NCBI GenBank assembly: GCA_002077045.2
Contig: KZ111149.1
Location: forward strand, 864,203-928,202
DNA length: 64,000 nt
Direction: 5' to 3'
From: Rachicladosporium sp. CCFEE 5018
Taxonomy: Eukaryota > Ascomycota > Dothideomycetes > Cladosporiales > Cladosporiaceae
Under the pieces are notes generated by a model. The model was given only the letters and a program-made list of their open reading frames with translations. It was not told the origin of the DNA and did no database searches. Below are positions 20,575 through 32,095 of this stretch, piece after piece. Numbering within the stretch: position 1 is the first letter of the stretch; the number at the start of each line of letters is the position of its first letter. The translations under genes were made by a program, and so were the position numbers.

Positions 20575-22359
20575 TCAGTCTCCGTCCGGATTCAGCAGCA
20601 AGTCTTCTTCGGACTCAGCCTGCTCTGCCAGCTTACTTGACTCTTCTGCCGACTTCACATCCGGATCCACTTTGTCACCGAAGTCATCTACACCCAAGAA
20701 CTTGCGACCCACTAGCTTCTCAGGCAGGTACGTCTGCTCCACTTCGCCATTGACATAGCTTGGATTGTATTTGTAGTCCACGCCGTAGCCCAGGTTCTTC
20801 ATCAGCTTCGTTGGTGCGTTTCGCATCTGTAGCGGGATCGGCAGTCCAGCGATGCCTGGTTCTTTCAGCGCACTGTACGCAGCGCTTAGACCGCTGTACG
20901 AGCGAATCGACTTCGGAGCAAGGGCAAGTGCAGTAGCACAATGCGCCAGATTGATACGGCATTCAGGCATGCCGATCTTCTCCGCTGCAGAGTACGCTGC
21001 GGTGGCGAGTGAGAGCATCGTATTGTCAGCAAGGCCGATGTCTTCAGATGCGATAACCACCATGCGGCGAGCGACGTAGAGCGGATCTTCGCCTGACTGT
21101 AGCATTCGCGCCAGATAGTAGAGAGTGGCATCGGGGTCTGAGCCTCGTATCGACTTGTGGAAAGCTGAGATCGTGTCGTAGTGCTGGTCGCCTGCTCGGT
21201 CGTAGACAAGGGTCTGGGTGAGCGAACGTTTTATGTCTTCGGCGGTGATGTCTGGCTTGCGGCAGAGATCGAGTGCAAGTTCAACAAGATTCAACCCGGT
21301 CCTGGCGTCACCATCTGCAAAGGCTGCGAGGTAACGTAGCAGCGCGAAGTCGTCCCGAGCTAGCAAGTGCTCACTAGAATTCGCGGTGGCCTCCTGCTTG
21401 GCGTCCGGCGCAGCATCATCCTCAAGTGGGCTCGGTGGTGGCGTTGGTACAAGTCCCGGTACTTCGCTCGCAAGTGCACGCTTGAGTATCGCGAAGATGT
21501 GCTCCTCTTCCAGCTTCGAAAGCGTGAACGTTCTGCACCGACTCAGTAGCGCATTGCCAACTTTGAAGCTCGGGTTCTCTGTCGTTGCGCCGATGAGCGT
21601 GACTTGTCCACTTTCGACAGGGCCCAAGAAGACATCCTGCTGGCTCTTGCTGAACCGATGGATCTCGTCGCAGAAAATGATCGTCTTGCGTCCAGTGAGC
21701 CTGAGCTCGTTCTTGGCCTCGTCGAAGATGCGCTTGCATTCGCCGACTCCACTCGAAGTGCTATTGATCTCCACAAAGCGTGTGCCGGCCGTATGCGCGA
21801 TGAGACGAGCGATTGTGGTCTTGCCACTTCCTGGAGGGCCCCAGAGTATCATCGACGGAATGCCCTTCTCTCCCGTCACGACCAGCCCTCTGAGCACCCC
21901 ATCTGCGCCTACAAGCTCCTGCCCAGCTACATCATCTAGAGTCTGCGGCCGCATGCGCTCTGCAAGCGGGGCGTGACTGTTCTTTGCCTTCTTCGCTGGC
22001 GGTCTCAGCTTGACCGCTGCATCGGGTTGCTCAACCGTAGTCTCGGCATCATCCTCAGCAGGTCGCTTCGTCCCGTTCACGGGCTGAGTGTTGAAGAAAG
22101 AGAAGGACGTTCTCGACGGCGGCGCTGCCTGTGTACTTGCGACGCCATGGACAAGCGGCGACGATCCGGCATCCTCTGACTTGATCTGTCCGTTCCTCTT
22201 TGGTGCAGGTGTCGTGAAGAATGAGCCTGCTTTTGACTTCGCCTGAGTCTGCGGCGGTGGCGGCGAAGGCTCGTCGAGGAATACGGTACAATTGGAGTCG
22301 ATGTGCCGGTTGATGACTGATTCGGGTACTGTCTTCTCACAGATAGGGCAAGCATACAT
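20575..22359 (-). CDS. MGS1: Mgs1/WRNIP1-type AAA+ ATPase with UBZ zinc finger
   Basis: Single exon, 594 residues, within the family's usual range. Residues 4-24 form a UBZ-type ubiquitin-binding finger (CPICEKTVPESVINRHIDSNC). A disordered linker with two SFF-x-T motifs and basic residues leads to the AAA+ core: Walker A GPPGSGKTT near 174-182, Walker B IIFCDEIHRF, sensor 1 IGATTENPSF, then RCRTF. The C-terminal MgsA-type helical domain is present (YDRAGDQHYDTISAFHKSIR, DPLYVARRMVVIASEDIGLA). It acts at stalled replication forks in the nucleus, binding ubiquitinated PCNA and DNA polymerase delta in known homologues. It is an intact housekeeping gene sitting between broken membrane-family genes. 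Confidence 0.95.
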   Translation of the reverse strand: MYACPICEKTVPESVINRHIDSNCTVFLDEPSPPPPQTQAKSKAGSFFTTPAPKRNGQIKSEDAGSSPLVHGVASTQAAPPSRTSFSFFNTQPVNGTKRPAEDDAETTVEQPDAAVKLRPPAKKAKNSHAPLAERMRPQTLDDVAGQELVGADGVLRGLVVTGEKGIPSMILWGPPGSGKTTIARLIAHTAGTRFVEINSTSSGVGECKRIFDEAKNELRLTGRKTIIFCDEIHRFSKSQQDVFLGPVESGQVTLIGATTENPSFKVGNALLSRCRTFTLSKLEEEHIFAILKRALASEVPGLVPTPPPSPLEDDAAPDAKQEATANSSEHLLARDDFALLRYLAAFADGDARTGLNLVELALDLCRKPDITAEDIKRSLTQTLVYDRAGDQHYDTISAFHKSIRGSDPDATLYYLARMLQSGEDPLYVARRMVVIASEDIGLADNTMLSLATAAYSAAEKIGMPECRINLAHCATALALAPKSIRSYSGLSAAYSALKEPGIAGLPIPLQMRNAPTKLMKNLGYGVDYKYNPSYVNGEVEQTYLPEKLVGRKFLGVDDFGDKVDPDVKSAEESSKLAEQAESEEDLLLNPDGD

Positions 22360-23209
22360 TGTTTATGAACATAGGTTGGTGTCTCACAATGTACGCGAAG
22401 TGGTCGATGATGTAGCCCAACGCGTGGGAGACGCGATGTCTTGGCAGTATCCGAGGGTCCATAGATGCTCTATATGTAGAGGGAACTCTTCTATTGCCAT
22501 ACCTCCGTACAGCATCTGAACGTTCCTAGGCCCGCATTCGAAATGTTCTTATTACGCTTCGCCAGTCGATGGTCCCGCTCGGGCTTCGGTGATGTGTACT
22601 GAGGGTATCACCTTGGTTCCGGCTTCATCAATCAATCATTACACTGAGCACGTCTGCAATCTTTCCTACAATGCTACCGCCTCACCGCGCTCAGCTCGCG
22701 GAAGGACAATGCCGCAACTAGATGCTACTCATAACTGGTGATGTTACTGGCGATTGGACCGATCATGAAGTAGGTTCGATGCAGTGATCGACCTCACTTT
22801 CATCGAGCAGAGTCTTTTTCTAGGTACTGCATATCCGGGGCGTAATATGCGTCTGATATGCGACATGGAGCTCAATGTCGACCTTACTGCGACGATCGGA
22901 CTCGTGCCGGAATCCAATGATGTCCAATATGGCAGCGGCAACTGAATTTTTCTGTGAAGCGTCCCCTTTCTGCTGACCACGACGAAGTCTATAGCTTCAC
23001 GGTCATGTCACATACAACGCAACAGGCTAGCTATATCGATGACCAGCTCAACGCTCTGATTAAGTAGACATCTACTAGAGATGTCGCGCATGTACTACAT
23101 TCTTCCAAGTTAACAGACCTTCTTTCACCCTCGTGGCTTGACCAGGATCAGCGACGGACTCGTAACATTCCAGCGGACGATCATAAATTCAGCACAATAC
23201 TCTGGCACT
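22360..23209. other. Intergenic region without a supported gene
   Basis: It holds the MGS1 promoter on the left and the promoter of the plus-strand membrane gene on the right. No open frame of protein-like character. Confidence 0.5.
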
Positions 23210-23827
23210 ATGGGAAAATCTCCTCTCGATCTTGGAGTGGTGGCGATCTGGCTGCAGAGTGATGACAGTACACCTCATCCCAAGACCAACGCTTTGGCAG
23301 CGCTATCTATCTGCCTCTTGGCATACGGTGCTGTCTTTGTGGTAGCCTTCTACTGCAATGGCGATTGGGGGAGGTATGCCTCCCTATTGCCCAAGCACGT
23401 CGAGAGGATAACGGGTAATTCGATGCTGAAGTCGTGACCTCGAGGGACAGAGACTGATCAGACATGTGCAGGACTCGAGAGAATTGCAGTCAAGAAGAAG
23501 CCCGTCGACCCTGCATGGCAGAAGCTCCTCGCACTATTCGGCCTCTGGTTGATCACTATCTTCAAGATTCTAATCCCGACTGCTACCTGGGCCAAGCATT
23601 TCCTGGTTCTTGTAGCCTTGATTGGACTGTTCGAGCTTTGTCTCTTGTTCACCATCTCCACGCTGGTCTTGCTAGCGCTCATCGGACTACTCGCTACGCG
23701 CTTGTACCTTGCATTTTCTGGGGAAGGCGGGCTGTTCGGGCTGCGACGAACACGCATGGTGGGTGACCAGCATAATGATCTCGAGAGTCAAGTACTGAAC
23801 AGTAACGAGGTAGCGAACAAGGAGTAG
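23210..23827 (+). CDS. Two-exon multi-helix membrane protein, family member on the plus strand
   Basis: Exons 23210-23414 and 23472-23827 (57-nt intron GTAATT...GCAG, phase 1), 186 residues. Exon 1 has one helix (LAALSICLLAYGAVFVVAFY). Exon 2 has LLALFGLWLITIFKILI and FLVLVALIGLFELCLLFTISTLVLLALIGLLA, then a polar tail. Sequence identity to the others is low; I place it in the family on exon plan, intron phase, helix layout and the T-W-x-x-H pattern (TATWAKHFLVLV against GTWMEHCWTILG). It is the only one on the plus strand in this part of the array. Function unknown. Confidence 0.6.
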
Positions 23828-24230
23828 GCGTGAGTGGGGGAACACAAGCTCCACAATTTCAGATTGATCGATGCTAAGGCAACGATAGACTCTTGACCCC
23901 AACGTACTTTGAAATTACTCAACGTATCTTCGACATCGTTTGTGAAGTGACTTGGACGTTTGAGAGTGCTGCCGCGCAATGAGATGTCGCTCGGGCACTT
24001 CTGAGCAAGGCTTGTGCACTATTCATCGCGCTCAATGGTTCTCGCGAGGCCTTGATCCCTATTCCCATCGCTGACACTTGATCGAAACTAGATCTTGGAC
24101 CATCACAATCAGCTCTTGAAAGTTTATATCGGCCACATGCTCCCCTTTCGGCAGCCTGTGAAAGTCGGCCACAATCTCTACGCATGCAAAACCTGCTTCC
24201 CTGACCGAGCCTGCCGAATGTTGACGCCAG

Positions 24231-25044
24231 TCAAGCCGTCCGACCTTCCATGGACGGAGCTGCAGAGGTAGCAGTTTTGATTTCCTCTCCAGTGTCTGCG
24301 AATGCTTTGGTCGGCTGCCTCACCTCGGCCACGAAGTACGCTAGGAACCCAGCGAATGTATTCGGGAACACGTCCCGGTTCTCTTTGTCGTCCGGGTCAC
24401 TGTCCTTGTCCTCAACAGTATCAGCGTCATTATCGCCGCCAGCGTCTCTTCTGTCAATGAAGCTGGCTACTTCGATGGCATCATCCTGTTCAGCATCCTG
24501 TCTAGCACGTCTGCCACGTACCGCGGAGACAGTGCAGCGTATCGCAACAAGCACGAAGATCAACACCAATATTGCCTAGTTGACAGCGACGACAACAAGC
24601 GTACTTGCCGGCAGACTTTTCAAGAAGATCGATAAGCCCTGAGAAAAAGTCGTATCACGGATTGATGACTGGCCCATCACAGCAAGACCAAGGATCAGAG
24701 AGGTGAGTGTCGAAATCCCTGCACAGATGACCCCGATGTCGAACAACGTAGGGCCAGTCGTCTGGAACAGCATCCTATGGCCTCATCGAGGTCAGTATTG
24801 CGTACTTAGGCCCCTGCTCCTCCCAGCGTCGATGTCAGGACCTACCGACTGTCCATCGGATCGCAATGTATATTGCGGTGTAGTAGTATGCGATACAGGC
24901 GGTGATCGCAACCCAAGCCCAGAATGCGAGTGAGATGCAGACCAATATCACGACGAGCCAATAGATGAACGATCCCATGCGCCTGATGGCTGAGAGCAAC
25001 ACACTGCCTACCATGGGCAGTGGTGCTGGAGTCGGGTCGACCAT
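24231..25044 (-). pseudogene. Membrane-family copy with a single in-frame TAG
   Basis: Exon 1 25044-24846 is open: MVDPTPAPLPMVGSV, YWLVVILVCISLAFWAWVAI. Donor GTAGGT, acceptor GATGAG, phase 1, exon 2 from 24781. The frame runs to 24231 (250 codons in all) broken only by TAG at 24578-24576, inside a helix (TLVVVAVN, stop, AILVLIFVLVAI). The neighbour at 25.6-26.5 kb has Ser (TCG) at this site, so one C-to-A change explains it. The tail is strongly acidic and ends with a block VFPNTFAGFLAYFVAEV shared with that neighbour. Either a young pseudogene or a gene read through or edited at this codon. Confidence 0.65.
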
Positions 25045-25648
25045 TGTGCGTGCCGTTGAGTGTGGGTCACGAATCTCAAAGCATGTTGAGTTTGTTTCCC
25101 GGTGCTGAGAGATATCAGGAAGTCGACAGGATCGTCACAAGGTCCCCTCCGCGGTACGCTATCATTCGCATGCCTTTCGGTCTCGCTGACATATAAGCAA
25201 GTGACGGACGCCTGCGCACGCCCCGAGGGACTCAGGCCACCAAAGTCAAGTTAAGGCAGCATTGCAGCCGTACCAATACATTCCGGCCTGTGGCTACGCC
25301 AGTCGTACGCTCGTGTAGCGCGTATTGGCCACTCTGTGAGATCGGTCACCTGGAAATCTCGCGATCACGGAACTTAACGCATTTGACAAGACCATACAAT
25401 GCTATTAAGTATATGTGCAGAAGTCCTTGAAAATCGGTGGTATTGATTGCTACGCTCGACCAGCGTTCCTTCTTCACTCTGTGACGCAGATATTGGATCG
25501 ATCGCTGCGGACGATCTGGGGTCCGCAGGCGCGGTGCATGCTTTGAATGTCACATATCAACCGAGACATCGACACCTGTGAAAGTGGCGAACTTTGCAAC
25601 CGTCGGCGTTTGTCCATTGCTACACGTCGATCGGCCAAGCGAGCAAAG

Positions 25649-26489
25649 TCATGAGCTAGACTCATCAAGCTTCTCTGTAGATGGAGGCAATGCGCTGGCG
25701 TCCGGCCTTGGGTACCGAGGGCCTTTACTTGGTTCCATCATCTCAGCCAAGAGAAGCTCTCGAAATCCGGCGAACGTGCTCGGGAATGTCTTGAGGGCTC
25801 CATTGCCAGCGACACTTTCGCGCTTGTCGTCAGCGCCGTGCGGGTCAATTCTATCGCTCCTCTCAAACATAACGCTGTCCACTACGATGAAATCATGCAG
25901 ATCATCGTGTCCATTGCTGGCGCAGACAGCCATATGGATTGCGACGAAGGCGCCGGTCGAGCACAAGACCGCCGAGATGAGAGCCACGATGGCGATCTCG
26001 CCTGCCACGAAGCTTTTGAGATAGATCGGTGTGAGCTGAAGCCAGGTCATATCATGGGTCGAGGACAGTATTGCCACAGGCAGACCGGAGGCGAGACCTA
26101 TGCCTGTTGAGATTCCCGCGAACGTGAGGCTAGTCTCTCAGAGCGTCGAGGTTGGATCCATATACAGCATCCGATAGCCTGGTCGAGTTTAGCGTCACCC
26201 TAGCGATCTGGACTTCACACTTACCAGCTAGCCATTCGATGCTGATGAAGAACGCGGCGTAGTAATATGCCATGCAGGCGCTGAACATCACGACGATGGA
26301 CAATATCAAGACACAGCACACAACCAAGATTAGAAGCCAGAGCAGGAGCCACAGAAACGTACGTAGGAGCCAGAAACCGAGACCGATCATTGTTTTGGCG
26401 AACCAGAGACTGAAGTCTGCCAGCGCAACGACACTCGCGAGCATGACAGCGCCAGTCATTTTCAAAGGGGCCGGAGGAATGTGGTCCAT
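25649..26489 (-). pseudogene. Membrane-family copy with an in-frame TGA early in exon 2
   Basis: Exon 1 26489-26225 is open with very hydrophobic segments (WLLRTFLWLLLWLLILVVCC, ILSIVVMFSACMAYYY). Donor GTAAGT, acceptor ACCAG, exon 2 26178-25649, phase 1, 265 codons in frame. A TGA at 26140-26138 (13 codons into exon 2, after DPTSTL) interrupts it; the 24-kb paralogue has Phe there. Later sequence aligns well: AGISTGIGLASGLPVAI and TFPSTFAGFRELLLAEM. A different splice choice could avoid the stop, but I found none that keeps frame and phase. Closest relative is the 24-kb copy. Confidence 0.6.
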
Positions 26490-27382
26490 CGTTCATTGAA
26501 CAAGTAGACAGATGCTGAATGGGACAGTGGAGGTATAGTGTGGTGGACTAGATTGAATACCAAGACTCGTGAGGCATTCAGCACGTTTTAGTATTTCCCG
26601 CATGCATACGTGTGACAGGTAACATGCGGTGTCGCCGAGGAACAAGCAAGGGATGAGCTGCTACGCCCTGGTGTCACTCGGGCCATCGGAGCTCAGCCAA
26701 GGCAGCCTTGCAGGTAAGGCCATCGCAGATCGAGTGCTTCATCCTAGCGGTATTTGGCCGTCAAGCCACCCTGAGCCTTTACTTTTCCTGGCTGCGTGCA
26801 ATGCTTTGTACACTCCGCACAGACCTATGTCGGTTGCTTAGCACTTGTCAGGCACACGCTTCCCGCCGATTAAGTGTTACCTCATACCTCTGTTTGGCAA
26901 CTCAGACCGGGAAGGGTCGATGACTCCTATACATTTCGTGCGCCACATCGGCCTGGAAACCACGAACGGTCGAACGATAATGTTGCTCATCAGGCTCTTC
27001 ATGTCCATCCTGCGTACTCTGCTTGATGTCTTGATGGTTCCTTTTCCGAGGCCTTCGAGTCGTTTTCTCATCTTGCCATAATCGGGACCAAAGTGACTCG
27101 AGGGAGCGCCTGACTTCAAACGTCTCTTTCAATTCTACTACTAATACAAGCTTGCGTCCACCACCACAAGTTCTACACCCGAAATATGGCATCATCACCC
27201 ATGGAAAATGTTCCCTTTCGACTGCAATGTAGCCCGGTCCCAGCCCGTTGATACTCACCTATCGTGAACCCCAAACGCCGCGCATTCAATCATATTTCGC
27301 CCTCTCATACAGACTTTCCATGCCCCTACCCAGGAGGTCCTCGAGCCTCGTCACCTTGTCGATCTTCCATACTTCTTCGTCC
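26490..27382. other. Intergenic region without a supported gene
   Basis: Short open frames without protein character on both strands. Probably the promoter of the 25.6-26.5 kb copy and the 3' flank of the RhoGAP gene. Confidence 0.5.
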
Positions 27383-29948
27383 TCACTTGCCCACCACCGG
27401 ACTCCCCGGCAGATCACTCACACTCCTCCCATGACCCGCGCCACGCCTTGGCGTCATACTCGGTGCAGCCGCCTGGCTCACCGCATCTCTGATGGCGACG
27501 CTCTCGGCTGTGCTAGGCCGGCGCACATCCGCTGTGCTTGGTAGTCTCGCCACTGGACCGCCGGGTGCAGTGCGGGTTGACAGATTCGACGTCGAGCCCA
27601 TACCGGCAGGAATGTAGGTCACTGGCTTCGCGTTCTCTGTGACTGCTGGCAGTGGAGTGTTATTGGGACGTGACGACGGGCGAGCCGGTGGGCCCATCTG
27701 GCCGCGAAGCGCATGTGTGGGAGGAGCGGTGGCTGAGTCGCTGCTGCTGATTGCGCGCTCGTCGCTGTCTGCGTGCGCGCCATTACCGAGGAGGTTGTTC
27801 GTGGAAGCATTATTGCCGTTCAGCGACGGCATGTTCAGTGGATCTTCGAGGCGAGACTCCTCGGCTAGTGTTGCTTTCTCAGTCCAGCAGCCTTGCCAGC
27901 AGTGACGCCAGTCGCCGACAAGGTAGTTGAAGAGCCAGCGCTCCATCTTCAAGCATGGCCCGATGCAGATGCTGAGGTTGTTGAGGTCCATGCGGTTGCG
28001 CTCTTGATGGGAGAGTAGAAGGCTGAGATGGCAGGTGATGGCAAAGAGGAGGTAGTAGTTGTAGGGTGGAAGGTCTGAGAGGGCGTCGCGGAGCTTCTGG
28101 GGCGCAGGTTGACCCACCAGCATGTAGTCTGGGTTGTCGTTCGCGATCTCGGCGCCGAGAGTGTTTTGTAGTTCTTGCGGGAAGATTTCGGTGGGTAGCT
28201 CGCGGAGCCAAGTCTTGAGCATGCTGCCGATTGTGTTTGGGTCGTAGAGTTCTTGTTCATCGAGGAGGTCGACATCGAGTTCTACTGAGTGATTAGCAAA
28301 GTGATGTGGCCAAGTCTGGCAGGTACGCATGACTTACCTTGATCGAAGCGGCGCTGCCAGTGCTTGACTTGCGGTCCACTGCCAGGCACGCGGTACAGCC
28401 CCTCTGATTCGCAATTCGTGTTGAGATAGCTGTCATGTTTGTCAGTAATGCGCTGAGTCAGTGCAGAATGAGTGGACTCACTCGATGCACCTCCACGGCA
28501 GACTCGGCATCCAGTACTCAGTCTTGTCCTTCGAACTCTCAATCCTCTTGCTGATGCGCGTCTTCCTCGTTTGCTCAAGCAAAGGCAATGTTATCACCTT
28601 GATTTGATACTCTGAGTCAGGCACCTCCTTCTCGCCGTTACTCGAGCTGCGCCCGATCTTGCCGAGCGACTTGACGCCGAAGTTCAGTCCTCGGTTCACT
28701 CGTCCAAACATCGATTTGCTGCCCGACATAAAAGCGTTCTTCTCCTTGGGCGGTCCTGCAATGTGCGCTTGATATGCAAGATTTTCTTCACTGTCATTGT
28801 GCACTGGTCGCTCGGCGGATTTGCCTCGCTTATCTTTGTCTTTGCCCTTGCCCTTTAGCAAGTTCATGTCAGAATTCGGCCAGTCGCTTGTGAGTGGTGC
28901 GGTTTTCGGTGGTTGGTCGTGCGTCGTTGTTGGCGGTGCCAAGCCTGTCGGTTTCGAAGACTTGGAACTCGAATCTCTGCGTAGTGACTTTGTTCTTGCC
29001 AAAGGATTGCGAAATTGCTTCTCCTTTCTCCGTGATGATGTTGTGCTCTCCTCACTGTGGTGAGGTGTCGGCTGTGGTCTTCGCTCTGTGCTTGCTTCTG
29101 CTGGTGGTCTCCTGTTAGCTCGGACCCTCAAGCTGGCAATTGCCACTTCAAGAATACGTGATGATCATGAATAGGGGAGATGTGGCTGTCAACGGCATAC
29201 AATGTGGCAAGCATTGTATGTCAGTGATGAGGAGGAAGTGTGAAGTCGAACAATCGCAGCTCGAGCTCACGTGAGCTCGATCACATGCTCCGCTCCATAC
29301 ATGCTGCCTGGCGCAGCCCCGCCACCGGCATGAGCTCCGCCTGCAGCACCTCATTGCCACGTGCATCAATAGCAAGCACTTACCTTCTGTGGACGACTTC
29401 GATCCATTCTCTCCACCACCCACCAGTCGCAGCTCAGGCGTGCTCCCCGGCGCCTTCTTCAGGTGGTATATCTTCGACATGCTCCCACCCCCTGCTCTCG
29501 GGTCGTCGTTCTCCTTCTCCTTCTTCTCTTGACCCTGTTCCCGCGCATCCGCTTGCCCGTCCATAGCACCCTTGCTCAATCCACTCGATGATCCCGGCCT
29601 GAACCTCTCGAGTATGCCCTGCGACGGCCTCTTCTTTAGCCCTGGCGATGTAGGCGGTGACGACGGTAGCGGCGGAAGCGACGTCAACCCAATCCCTCCC
29701 TCTATCGACGACAGATCAATGCCTTCAAGCGCAATCGGGCTACTAACCGGCCGCTCGCTGATAGCATGAGGTTTCTCGAGAATTTCGGAGTCAATGGTGA
29801 GATCTCGTGGGTTGGGATGTCGTGGCATGTTGAAGCGGGAAACGGTAGCGCCCGAGACAGCCTGTTGCATCAGAGGAGGCAGGCTTGACGAAGGGGACCG
29901 CCGAAGCGGGTAGGGTGGTGGGTTTGGTCTCGCAGGCTGTGGGCGCAC
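27383..29948 (-). CDS. RhoGAP-domain protein
   Basis: Four exons proposed: 29948-29384, 29145-28482, 28429-28338 and 28284-27383, 740 residues. The N-terminal 400 or so residues are Ser/Pro/Lys-rich and disordered. The RhoGAP domain starts at LPWRCIDYLNTNCESEGLYR, where the Arg after LY is the expected catalytic arginine finger, and continues with VPGSGPQVKHWQRRFDQ, DPNTIGSMLKTWLRELP and NNLSICIGPCL. It would stimulate GTP hydrolysis by Rho-type GTPases controlling polarity and wall synthesis. The C-terminus is again disordered. The exon 1/2 junction (acceptor TTGAAG at 29146) is weak, and the start codon could be elsewhere, including upstream of 29948. Confidence 0.8.
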
Positions 29949-30933
29949 GGAGGATGTTGCGCTGCTACGTGGGCATGGTGTCAGTGGTCCTGTCTTGCCT
30001 CATGTATGCGTACAGTCGTTTTGCGTGTGCTTGCCTCAGTCGGCTGTACGCGATGTGGGAGATTGCGAGGACAATGGCGAGGATTGGGAGAACAAAGAAT
30101 GCGTACCTTGGCTTTGCGCGTCGTTCCAGCAGGCCGGCAAGAGTTGTGTATTTGGGTCGTCGTATGTGCTATTCTTGGTCGTCTATATGGGCCACAGTAA
30201 CGGGCGAGAGGTTGTATGTAGCACTGTCTGGTGTATCCTTCAAGCCATGGTGGTAGTCTCGGGAGCGCAAGGGTTGTGTCTCGGGGGGCCAAGGGGACAA
30301 CAATGATTTGCGGTGTCTCCTTGGGTGACTGCTAAGGCTCGGGGTGGCGACTCAATTGGGTGGTAGGCGGTTTTAAGGCTGTATATTAGACGAGTGCTCG
30401 TGTACGGTGGGGTGCAGTACGGTGTCGACAGGTTAACGGTTTGAGACGGCAACGCTGCACGAAGCCCCGGCGAAGGTGGATCTCAAGTCTCGCTCAGGCC
30501 CAACTCAGACGCCTCACGCGAGAACGCATACGAAGCCTTTCGAGTCAGTAATCTGCATCGCAACTTCAAACTACATACATGACTGTCTACGTCCGTCTGT
30601 AAGCAGCTCGCTGCACATTCTGCTGCTGTGCGACCTTGCAACGGTCATGTTGACAGGGTTGCGTACATGTCCCTCGTCGTCCCACCTTCATGCAAGACAT
30701 CCACCTCCCCTGTCTTTTAGCGTGGCCCCCGCGCAAGGTACCAGATATACAGTTTGTTAGGCTGTCTCATCCCAAACCTGTATCACGTGAAGACAGGCTG
30801 AGCCCGACCACACTTCATCGACAATTCTGATGCCTGGCGACCAGGCTGCGCTTCGCAAGATGTCCTGGACGCTGAGCTCAGCAAATACCAGCTAGGATCT
30901 CAAAGTCCACAAAACGACAACAACGAAGCCACG
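29949..30933. other. Intergenic region between divergent genes
   Basis: About 1 kb between the RhoGAP start and the BET2 start. Minus-strand frame 30292-29981 could hide a further upstream RhoGAP exon, but I see no domain in it. Otherwise nothing recognisable. Confidence 0.4.
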
Positions 30934-32095
30934 ATGTCCCTCGCAGCCGGCCCAGGACGCGGCCGCAAGGCAGAGTCGAACGATCTCGAGCTTGTAGTAG
31001 ACAAGCACGTCGCCTACGTCCAGGCTCTAGACACCGTACGCCGACCCTGAAAGCTCGTCGCAGCATTTCCACCGCTTCAGCATCGCGCTGACGACTCGCC
31101 CAGCGCCGCGATGAACTCGAATACCACCTGACCGAACACCTGCGCATCTCGGGGATTTATTGGGGTCTCGTAGCTTTGCATCTTCTCGGCCAGCCCGATG
31201 CCCTGCCACGCGACGGACTGATTGAATATGTACTGAGTTGCTGGTGCGAAAATGGCGGATTTGGCGCAGCACCAGGACATGATGCGCATATCTTATACAC
31301 TACGTCGGCTGTGCAGATCCTGGCTATGACTGATGGCTTCGCTGAGCTGGAGGCCAAGAATGCGAATCGGAAGAGGAAGATCGCAGACTTTGTTGCGGGA
31401 CTGCAGCAGACAGATGGCACATTTGCCGGCGACGAGTGGGGTGAACGAGACACCAGGTTCATGGCTTGCGCATTCATCACACTGTCTCTCCTCGGCTACA
31501 TGCCCGCGCAGCGGCCCAATGACAATCCAGTGGTAAACGTCGACGCCGCAGTCTCCCACATCCGCGCCTGCCAAAACTTCGACGGCGCCTTCGGCCTTAC
31601 CCCCGGCGCCGAATCCCATTCCGGCCAAGTCTTCGCCTGCCTCGCTGCGCTCTCGATAGCCGGCGCCTTAGACTCTACCCTCCCGATATCCGCCAAGGAT
31701 CGCCTGGGCGCCTGGCTCTCTGAACGTCAACAGCCCTCTGGAGGACTCAACGGCCGGCCAGAGAAGCTCGTAGATGTTTGTTACAGCTGGTGGGTCATGA
31801 GCAGCATGAGCATGATTGGAAGGCTGCACTGGATTGACCGGGAGAAGTTGGTAAGGTTTATTCTGGAGTGTCAGGATCCGGATGAGGGGGGGATTGCGGA
31901 TCGGCCGGGGGATATGGTGGATGTGTTTCATCTTTGCTTTGGGGTTGCGGGGTTGAGTCTGGTGAGGTATGAGGGATTGGTGGAGGTTGATGCGGCGTAG
32001 TAAGTGATTGTGTCGGGCTAGAAAATGTGCCGCGAGGCTGACATCTTCCCAGCTGTATGCCAAAGCATATCCTGGACAGGGTACTAGGACGTTGA
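30934..32095 (+). CDS. BET2: Rab geranylgeranyltransferase (type II) beta subunit
   Basis: Three exons: 30934-31035, 31104-31999 and 32053-32095; 346 residues, as usual for the family. It attaches geranylgeranyl groups to C-terminal Cys of Rab GTPases, as a dimer with the alpha subunit (BET4) and with the Rab escort protein. Prenyltransferase alpha-alpha barrel repeats are visible: HLRISGIYWGLVALHLLG, CWCENGGFGAAPGHDAHILY, RACQNFDGAFGLTPGAESHS, QQPSGGLNGRPEKLVDVCYSW. Zinc-ligand positions fit Asp and Cys in LVDVCYSWW and His in MVDVFHLCFG. Splicing of the tiny last exon supplies the conserved end YCMPKHILDRVLGR. Confidence 0.95.
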
